From: CAVXJN01 sp963773585
Lineage (GTDB): Bacteria; Pseudomonadota; Gammaproteobacteria; JASBUN01
Direction of reading: 5' to 3'
Assembly: GCA_963773585.1 (NCBI GenBank)
Contig: CAVZBR010000001.1
Location: 62,001-126,000, forward strand
DNA length: 64,000 nt
The translations under genes and the position numbers were made by a program. The notes beneath the pieces are model-generated. The model was given only the letters and a program-made list of their open reading frames with translations, was not told the DNA's origin and made no database searches. This document shows positions 58,387-64,000 of the stretch, in pieces. The number at the start of each line of letters is the position of its first letter. The stretch's first letter is position 1.

Positions 58387-59466
58387 TCAGCTTCCGGCTT
58401 GGTCGGCACGTTCAGGAGCGTAGAAGTCGCAGGCGTTGACGGCAAGTCGCTCGAGACGTTTGGCGCGGTAGGAAAGCGTCGAGAGTATCCAGCTCAGGAT
58501 AAAGAGGCCGACCACAAAGAGCCCGATTTCGCCCCAATAACCGCCGATCGATGTCAGTGTATCGGACAATGCGCCGTGGAAATCGAACTTTTCAGATATC
58601 ACAGCGGCGGTCTCAATGCCGCCGATCAACAATGCGACAATTGCGGACAAGCTTGTGATGGTCAAATTGTAATAGAGCTTTCGGATCGGTTTCCGAAATG
58701 CCCAGCCATAGGCCCCGGACATCAACACACTATCGGTGGTGTCCATCAATAACATGCCGGCGGCGAATAGAGTAGGAAATACCAGAATCATCAGCACCGA
58801 CGATCCTTTGGCCGCCTCCGCCGCAGCAATACCCAACAGGCTGACTTCCGTGGCGGTATCAAATCCCAAGCCGAATACGAATCCAATCAGCACCATGTGC
58901 CAGCTCTTGTTGACGAGCCGAAACAGCGGCCGAAAGATGCGAGAGAGAAACCCTCGGTTGCGAAGCAGCATGTCCATATCTTCTTCTACGTAGCTTTCGC
59001 CTCTGCGTACGCGTTGAAAGGTGTCATAGGTGCTTTTCGCAATCATTATGTTGATGGCTGCCATCAGCAGTAAAAACGAAGCCGAAACGCAAGTACTCAA
59101 GATAGGCAATTTGACGCCGTCGATCAGACTGCCGGCGAGCGCTTCATGAGACGACAAATGATCGGCGGTACTGCCCCAAGTCGCCAGCACTGCAACTGTG
59201 CCGAGGAAGATGATGATTGAATGTCCGATCGCAAAGTGAAAGCCGACCGACACCGAACCTTTGTTTTGTTGCATTAACTTGCGCGTCACGGTGTCTATCG
59301 CCGCGATGTGATCTACGTCGAAAGCGTGCCGCAAACCGAAGGTATACGCGATAAGCGCGGTGCCAAGCAGGACCGGGTGGTCGTGAAACGCCACGATTGC
59401 CCAAATCCATGCTGCAACGTTTAGCAGAATGAGAAATACGTATACGAGCACGACTTTACGTTTCAT
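58387..59466 (-). CDS. NiCoT-family nickel/cobalt transporter
   Basis: 359 aa, about eight membrane helices. The helix II signature RHAFDVDHIAAIDTVTRK marks the NiCoT family (HoxN/NixA/NhlF), and GFHFAIGHSIIIFLG and GLGFDTATEV are further family motifs. Thiocyanate hydrolase, encoded 3.5 kb away, is a cobalt enzyme. By analogy to NhlF beside cobalt nitrile hydratase, cobalt is the likely cargo. Confidence 0.9.
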   Translation of the reverse strand: MKRKVVLVYVFLILLNVAAWIWAIVAFHDHPVLLGTALIAYTFGLRHAFDVDHIAAIDTVTRKLMQQNKGSVSVGFHFAIGHSIIIFLGTVAVLATWGSTADHLSSHEALAGSLIDGVKLPILSTCVSASFLLLMAAINIMIAKSTYDTFQRVRRGESYVEEDMDMLLRNRGFLSRIFRPLFRLVNKSWHMVLIGFVFGLGFDTATEVSLLGIAAAEAAKGSSVLMILVFPTLFAAGMLLMDTTDSVLMSGAYGWAFRKPIRKLYYNLTITSLSAIVALLIGGIETAAVISEKFDFHGALSDTLTSIGGYWGEIGLFVVGLFILSWILSTLSYRAKRLERLAVNACDFYAPERADQAGS

Positions 59467-59615
59467 TCGGCGATCTCCTCGTGAGCAGCTGTTGGGGCCA
59501 TCGAGCCGCGACGATTGCGTTGTGAATCACGTGTGCCTCGATGCCTCCACTTGCCCTCGCGTCGCGTATATAGATCGACCGAGGCCGGCCCCCCGCAGTG
59601 GTTGTCCCTCGCGGA

Positions 59616-60512
59616 TTAGCTGCAAAGCAATTCACCGCTTACCGTGCCGAACACCTGTCCGCCGACCTGGATCTGGTGTTCGGCACCCTGGATGCGTACG
59701 CGGAGCATGACCAGAGAAGGGCGATTGACCTGGTAGCCCTGTTCGATTCGCAGCCATCGGTCGTGTGCCGGCAAAGCATTGTTCGCCCGCAGGTACGCGC
59801 CAAGAAATGCTGCGCCATTGCCGGTCGCGGGATCCTCGCGCACACCGTGCGCCTCGAAAAAGAATCGGGCGGAAAAGTCGTTCTGCGACTGACGTGTCTG
59901 AGTACAGAAAAGGTACACAAGCGGCGGAAATCCGTCTGCCGCCAGTTCAGAATACGAATCGAGGTTCAACGCGCTGCGCTCTAAGGCGTCAAGGGTGCGC
60001 AGCGGAACGATCACGGCTGCGGTGCCGGCAGAAATCACCTGAATCGGCGTGTTGGTGTCGATATCCGCTGGTGTGAGACCTAACGCATTCGCCATGCGCG
60101 GCGCCGAACACGTGGGGCCCTCGACCGTGGGCGGCGCGGGAAACCAGGCGAGTTCACGTTCTGCGCTTGAAAGCTCGAACGAAACCGGTATTTGGCCGAC
60201 AGCGAGATTAAGGGGAACGGTGTTGCGGTCTTTAGCGATACGATAGCGCCGCAGTACCCAGCCCACGCCGATAATCGGGTGGCCGGCAAACGCAACTTCT
60301 CGCGCCGGCGTAAATAGTCGCACGCGAAATCCTCCATCGTGTTCAGGTACGGGGCATACGAACGCCGTTTCCGAGAAGTTGACCTCGGCGGCGAACTGTT
60401 GCATGAAGGAATCCGAAAGGAATTCATTGACGATGACGACCGCCAGTGGGTTGCCGGTCATCGGCCGTTCCGCAAACACGTCCACGATGTAAAAGCGTTG
60501 TGCGATCGTCAT
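59616..60512 (-). CDS. PhzF-family epimerase/isomerase
   Basis: 298 aa from the ATG at 60512; the longer frame to 60701 adds 63 residues of non-family sequence. PhzF fold: YIVDVFAERPMTGNPLAVV, FSETAFV with the catalytic Glu, AFAGHPIIGVGW and EDPATGNGAAFLG. PhzF proteins isomerise small metabolites; no phenazine genes are near. Real substrate unknown. Confidence 0.88.
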   Translation of the reverse strand: MTIAQRFYIVDVFAERPMTGNPLAVVIVNEFLSDSFMQQFAAEVNFSETAFVCPVPEHDGGFRVRLFTPAREVAFAGHPIIGVGWVLRRYRIAKDRNTVPLNLAVGQIPVSFELSSAERELAWFPAPPTVEGPTCSAPRMANALGLTPADIDTNTPIQVISAGTAAVIVPLRTLDALERSALNLDSYSELAADGFPPLVYLFCTQTRQSQNDFSARFFFEAHGVREDPATGNGAAFLGAYLRANNALPAHDRWLRIEQGYQVNRPSLVMLRVRIQGAEHQIQVGGQVFGTVSGELLCS

Positions 60513-61262
60513 GCCCCGGCTCCATCGATCTCGGGAGTTTGAGTTGGCTGCAATATGATTGTCTCTCGCAACCCAGTTGCGACAATTATTTCGGTGGTGC
60601 GGCGTTCTCTGATCGGTGGCCAAATCGTTCCCTGGTGCTTGCCCCGGATTTACCTGTGCCCCGGATGACGACCCGGGCACGCGCATCGAGCTGGTTTGCA
60701 AAAGCGCTTTGCACGCCGAGGCTCAGAACCGCACGTCTGGAATCGGTTTACGGTTTCGGGTTCTGGTGGTGGCCCGGTCGCCGCGCAGCGCGGTTCAACG
60801 TGTTGGAAACACAGGCCGCCGCCAATCCCCTGCTACGAAAAATATGAGGGAGGTCGGCGCCACAATCAAAGAGCATATTGCGATGGCGCCCATAGGCGAT
60901 GGTTATAGACCCGGGCAAGCGTCAGACGGCGAGAGCGGTTGCAAGGTGCATGCATCCAACCCACAAGCCCGTGAGTAGCCGCCGTTTGTCCACGATAAAC
61001 AATCCGGCTTCGGATCCCCAGGAACGACGATGGGTGTACCGCCGGGAGAAAACTCGTTTCAATGATCCGAGGCGCCAACGTGCATGGTGACATAGCGCCG
61101 TGGCGCAATCCCGCGGACCGCGTCGCGATCGGTAAGCCGCGACACGCGGCGTAGAGCGCCTAACGGCGAGCGAAGCGGACCCGTACCGCGATCGGCGCGT
61201 TTCCGACCCGATTCACAACGATGGACGCTGGCGCTGTTGCGTCAGTCAGACGCGGGCGCCGC
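60513..61262. other. 750-bp region without a recognisable gene
   Basis: Open frames of up to about 130 codons exist on the plus strand but are Arg-rich and have no ribosome site or domain. No repeats, terminator with T-run, or RNA gene was seen. Probably non-coding or decayed DNA between phzF and cynS. Confidence 0.45.
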
Positions 61263-61703
61263 TCACCAGGACCGATAGGGCAGGAACTTGCCGTTCAACG
61301 TGATTACGACTCGATCGCCTTTGGGGTCGGCTTGTTTTTCGATGTTCATCGAAAAGTCGATGGCGCTCATGATGCCGTCGCCAAACTTTTCGTGAATGAT
61401 TTCTTTGATGGTGTCCCCGTAGACGCCGACGATTTCATAAAGCCGGTAGATTACCGGGTCCTGAGGTACGACCTGGTCCCAGGACTTGTGTGGAAATGCC
61501 TGCAATGCACTGCACACCGCGTCTTCGAGTTCGAGGATCCGGCAAAGGTCTTTTGCCTGTTTTTCGGTCATGCTATTCATGCCGAGACATGCAGAGGTGA
61601 CCCAAGTTGTACCCACGCCAAGTTGATTGGCGATGTTTTCCCAGGTTACGCCTTTGGCTTTTTTGGACGCAACGATGACATCGGTCATTTCGTCTTTGGT
61701 CAT
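61263..61703 (-). CDS. cynS: Cyanase (cyanate hydratase)
   Basis: 146 aa (E. coli 156). N-terminal helical domain (TWENIANQLGVGTTWVTSACLG), C-terminal active-site domain with DPVIYRLYEIVGVYGD (Arg and Glu of the catalytic triad, Arg-x2-Glu) and GIMSAIDFSM (catalytic Ser). It converts cyanate and bicarbonate to ammonia and CO2. The stop lies at 61263 and the gene is transcribed in the same direction as the LysR gene upstream. Confidence 0.95.
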   Translation of the reverse strand: MTKDEMTDVIVASKKAKGVTWENIANQLGVGTTWVTSACLGMNSMTEKQAKDLCRILELEDAVCSALQAFPHKSWDQVVPQDPVIYRLYEIVGVYGDTIKEIIHEKFGDGIMSAIDFSMNIEKQADPKGDRVVITLNGKFLPYRSW

Positions 61704-61820
61704 GTCGATTACTCCGCGGCGGGCAACGGCATTGTGTATCCCACAGCGGTTTGTATCGTGTCAATCGGCTTTTTTTGGGGGTATCGTTGAAGTGAAATGC
61801 CGCGGTCCCGCGACGCCGCG

Positions 61821-62804
61821 TTAGTTTGCGTCGACTTCGCAATAGGCCGCCGAAAGCGGGCACGGGTTCAATCGCCGCATCGGTACTTGTTCGGCTCTGT
61901 GGGCAGCCCACTCGGAAGCGAGTGCTGTAAAGGCGGCGCATGCCGGGCTCTTGTATCCGGCGCTGCGGCTGATCACAGTAATGGCTTTCCGGGGTAGATC
62001 GGGCGCTACCGCGATGGGATACAGCCCGCACTGTGTGAGTACGATGCTGCGGGGCAGCACGGTGGCGAGCGGACCGACTTGGATCATTTCGATCAGCACG
62101 CTGAGTGAGTCGGTTTCGACGGCAATGCGCGGGACGATCGCGCGTTCCAGGCAGTAGCTGTCGATATGGCCGCGCAGCGCAAATTCCCGGTTCAGTAGCA
62201 CCAGGGACTCCGCGCCCAGTTCGTGGTCGCTGATCGGTTTTTTCTGACCGGCGCGCGGATTGGCATTGCCGACCGCAAGGCAAAGACTTTCGACAAACAA
62301 AATTTTGGTTTGGATTTCGCTGGAGCGCGTCTCAGGCGTCGGCGGCTTGCTGAACGCGATACCGACATCGATCCGATCCTCGGCGATGGCGCTCTCGATT
62401 GAGTCCTGCGGCATCTCGGAGGTGGTTACGGTGATGCCGGGATACAGCGAGTTAAATTGGACCAACAACGAACAGGCAAGATAATCCGTGATCGGATTCC
62501 AGCCGATGCGCAGTGAGCCGCGACTCAGATCCTGGACGTCGTGAATGGCCCGGGTGCCGGCGTCCAGTTCCCCCCAGGCGCGACGGGCGTGGCGCAAATA
62601 GATCTCTCCGGCATCGGTCAGTCGCACAGTGCGTCCCGATCGATCCAGTAATTGCGACTGCAACGATTCCTCCAGTTGTTTGATTTGTTGCGACAAACTT
62701 GGTTGAGAGACATGCAAGGCTTCTGCGGCTCGCGTGAAGCTGCGGTACTCGGCAATAGCGAGCAGATATTGAAGCGAGCGCGGGAAGACGACTCTCTGAT
62801 GCAT
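61821..62804 (-). CDS. LysR-type regulator, CynR-like
   Basis: 327 aa. N-terminal winged HTH (SFTRAAEALHVSQPSLSQQIKQLE) and the effector-binding domain (GSLRIGWNPIT...). LysR proteins usually control the divergent neighbour. Divergent from scnB with a 195-bp gap and upstream of cynS, so it may respond to thiocyanate or cyanate and control both. Confidence 0.9.
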   Translation of the reverse strand: MHQRVVFPRSLQYLLAIAEYRSFTRAAEALHVSQPSLSQQIKQLEESLQSQLLDRSGRTVRLTDAGEIYLRHARRAWGELDAGTRAIHDVQDLSRGSLRIGWNPITDYLACSLLVQFNSLYPGITVTTSEMPQDSIESAIAEDRIDVGIAFSKPPTPETRSSEIQTKILFVESLCLAVGNANPRAGQKKPISDHELGAESLVLLNREFALRGHIDSYCLERAIVPRIAVETDSLSVLIEMIQVGPLATVLPRSIVLTQCGLYPIAVAPDLPRKAITVISRSAGYKSPACAAFTALASEWAAHRAEQVPMRRLNPCPLSAAYCEVDAN

Positions 62805-62834
62805 AGGAAACTCCTACGGGTTCGATAACAACAA

Positions 62835-62845
62835 AGTCTTAGACT
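62835..62845. promoter_or_regulatory. LysR-type operator candidate, LysR/scn gap
   Basis: AGTCTTAGACT is a perfect 11-nt palindrome, and TTAG-A-CTAA within 62839-62847 overlaps it. It lies 31 bp upstream of the LysR start codon, a usual place for autoregulation. Confidence 0.45.
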
Positions 62846-62908
62846 AATGACACCCTGCCTCCTAGATTACACTCATCGCCACCCACAGAGCACCGGAAAG
62901 TGAAGTCA

Positions 62909-62921
62909 AACTTTCAAAGTT
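62909..62921. promoter_or_regulatory. Second palindrome in the LysR/scn gap
   Basis: AACTTT-C-AAAGTT is a perfect 13-nt palindrome about 80 bp before scnB. It may be an activation site for the scn promoter or a site for another regulator. Confidence 0.4.
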
Positions 62922-62999
62922 GCGAATGTACTAACTCACTAATGTTTACCGCCCCGAAGCCCGTCAGCTACGCGATTCGTTATTAGAGGAGTCGAGAGA

Positions 63000-63431
63000 A
63001 TGGCAGCGTCCACTAGACAACAATTTATGCGGCATTTAGATATTGTCGGCCAACTGCAGCCGGCCTACCACCAGCCAACGCACGCTCCGTTTCCCGATGC
63101 CATCGACCACGCCCACTACCGCGCGCTGTTGCGGACTGCGCACGACGTCGGTGGCGAGCCGGACATACCGATCGAATGGCACGAGAAGGAAGAAGAACAA
63201 TGGGAACTCAATACGTTTGCGACGTGTGAGTGTTTGGCTTGGCGTGGGGTATGGAACGCCGAGGAGCGCCGCAGACGGCAGAACGTTGACGTCGGGCAGA
63301 CCCAGTATCTCGGCCTTCCGTATTACGGGCGCTGGCTGTTGACGGCCGCGCGCATCATGGTGGACAAGCAATTCATCACGCTGACCGAGTTGATGACCAA
63401 GATTGACGAGGTGCAAAAGCGCCATGAGTAA
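63000..63431 (+). CDS. scnB: Thiocyanate hydrolase beta subunit
   Basis: 143 aa with AGAGGAG upstream. It corresponds to the N-terminal half of nitrile hydratase beta (HAHYRALLRTAHDVGGEPDIP, LPYYGRWLLTAARIMVDKQFIT...). In nitrile hydratase this is one chain of about 220 residues; the split into two genes is the hallmark of thiocyanate hydrolase. The enzyme turns thiocyanate into carbonyl sulfide and ammonia. It overlaps scnA by 8 nt. Confidence 0.88.
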   Translation: MAASTRQQFMRHLDIVGQLQPAYHQPTHAPFPDAIDHAHYRALLRTAHDVGGEPDIPIEWHEKEEEQWELNTFATCECLAWRGVWNAEERRRRQNVDVGQTQYLGLPYYGRWLLTAARIMVDKQFITLTELMTKIDEVQKRHE

Positions 63432-63792
63432 CGCTGAACATGATCGATTTCATCACGCGAAGAAGGCGACTGGCATCGGCGATCCGCAGTGTTTCAAGGG
63501 CGAAGCCGGCAAACCCAAGTTCAAGATTGGTGACCAAGTCCGAGTCAAGAACTTGCCGGATCTGTTCTACACGCGCTGCCAGATGTATACCCGCGGCGCC
63601 GTCGGCGAGATCACCGAAGTGGTCTATGAAAGTCCCGCTGCAGAAGATGAGGCATGGGACAACACGGACAGTCCGGAATGGTTCTATAGCATCGTTTTTC
63701 GCCAAAAAGAGCTTTGGCCTGAGTATTCCGATGTGTACGACAACGACACGCTGGAAACTGAATTGTCCGAACGCTGGTTGGAGCGCGCCTGA
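63424..63792 (+). CDS. scnA: Thiocyanate hydrolase alpha subunit
   Basis: 122 aa from the ATG at 63424. Matches the C-terminal half of nitrile hydratase beta: KFKIGDQVRVKNL, HTR-type segment replaced by FYTRCQMYTRGAVGEI, and FRQKELWPEYSD. Length agrees with the approximately 126-aa alpha subunit known from Thiobacillus. A C-terminal stop at 63790 leaves 39 nt to scnC. Confidence 0.88.
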   Translation: MSNAEHDRFHHAKKATGIGDPQCFKGEAGKPKFKIGDQVRVKNLPDLFYTRCQMYTRGAVGEITEVVYESPAAEDEAWDNTDSPEWFYSIVFRQKELWPEYSDVYDNDTLETELSERWLERA

Positions 63793-63831
63793 CCGGCGAC
63801 CGGGCCGCGAACCTAGAAGGGGTGAATTGAG

Positions 63832-64000
63832 ATGAACGACGAGCATAAACCAGCACCAATGGTCGACGAAGTGAGCGATTTCGAGGTGCTCGAGGTGGCT
63901 GTTCGCGAGCTGGCGATCGAAAAGGGGCTGTTTTCGGCCGAGGATCACAGACGCTGGACTGAGTATGTACATTCCCTGGGCCCGTTGCCTGCCGCGCGAC
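63832..64000 (+). CDS. scnC: Thiocyanate hydrolase gamma subunit, 5' part (cut by window end)
   Basis: 56 codons are visible from the ATG at 63832 (AGAAGGGG upstream). It reads VSDFEVLEVAVRELAIEKG and FSAEDHRRWTEYVHSLGPLPAA, as in the N-terminus of nitrile hydratase alpha/ScnC. The cobalt-binding Cys cluster lies beyond the window, so catalytic competence cannot be judged here. Confidence 0.85.
   Translation, partial: MNDEHKPAPMVDEVSDFEVLEVAVRELAIEKGLFSAEDHRRWTEYVHSLGPLPAAR

Noticed and set aside
63000..64000. Nitrile hydratase
   Set aside because: The beta chain is split into two separate genes before the alpha-like gene, which is the thiocyanate hydrolase arrangement; no amidase or nitrile genes are visible.

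Overview
The window looks like a chromosomal segment of a sulfur-oxidising, C1-metabolising proteobacterium, most likely gammaproteobacterial. This rests on the minor-pilin order fimT-pilV-pilW-pilX-pilY1, a SoxCD-type sulfur enzyme, the start of a thiocyanate hydrolase operon, a cyanase, and a bacterial H4MPT formaldehyde pathway. The species cannot be named from sequence alone.

Layout. 0-4.2 kb (minus): type IV pilus minor pilins and the 5' part of pilY1. 4.3-6.2 kb: glycine oxidase ThiO, a Fur-family regulator and tRNA-Thr(CGT). 6.2-7.4 kb: no recognisable gene. 7.4-11.3 kb: a Rieske oxygenase (alpha, beta, reductase, two Rieske ferredoxins, the second fused to a cyclic-nucleotide-binding-like domain, cNBD). 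11.5-17.2 kb: a NitT/TauT-type ABC importer with two permeases and two ATPases, one permease carrying its own cNBD. 17.3-20.3 kb: folD, folC and 5-formyl-THF cyclo-ligase. 20.4-24.8 kb (minus): NAD-linked formate dehydrogenase. 25.4-27.9 kb: a soluble histidine kinase and an NtrC-type sigma54 activator. 28.1-36.2 kb: a PanB-like hydroxymethyltransferase, a stand-alone cNBD protein, a TauE-like exporter, a GcvT-like methyltransferase, formate-THF ligase, and a large MTHFR fused to a cNBD and what looks like a dead ABC ATPase. 36.9-37.1 kb: a predicted sigma54-dependent, C-rich small RNA on the minus strand. 37.3-51.0 kb: tetrahydromethanopterin and methanofuran biosynthesis plus formaldehyde oxidation (pterin dehydratase, beta-RFAP synthase, mtdB, mch, two ATP-grasp proteins, CitG-like protein, fae, pabB, mfnE, mfnB, DHPS homologue, two PTPS-family proteins). 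51.1-53.2 kb: an AcoR-type sigma54 activator. 53.3-55.3 kb: soxCD. 55.3-60.5 kb: small exported protein, MFS transporter, Ni/Co transporter, a likely inactive alpha/beta hydrolase, and PhzF. 61.3-64.0 kb: cyanase, LysR regulator and divergent scnBA(C), cut by the window end.

How the genes fit together (inference). The Rieske oxygenase and importer would take up and oxidise an unknown compound that yields C1 units, and perhaps sulfite. Formaldehyde would go through Fae-MtdB-Mch. Methyl or methylene-THF would go through GcvT-like, MTHFR, FolD and FtfL to formate, and formate through FDH to CO2. SoxCD and TauE would handle the sulfur moiety. Methanesulfonate or a similar methylated sulfur compound is an attractive but unproven substrate.

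Two system-level signals stand out. The first is a cNBD module sharing an FGWAAL-like motif, found in four different proteins (ferredoxin, permease, MTHFR, stand-alone). The second is a set of six -24/-12 sigma54 promoter matches in front of the oxygenase, FDH, panB-like, ftfL, beta-RFAP and small-RNA units, next to a sigma54 activator encoded in the same island.
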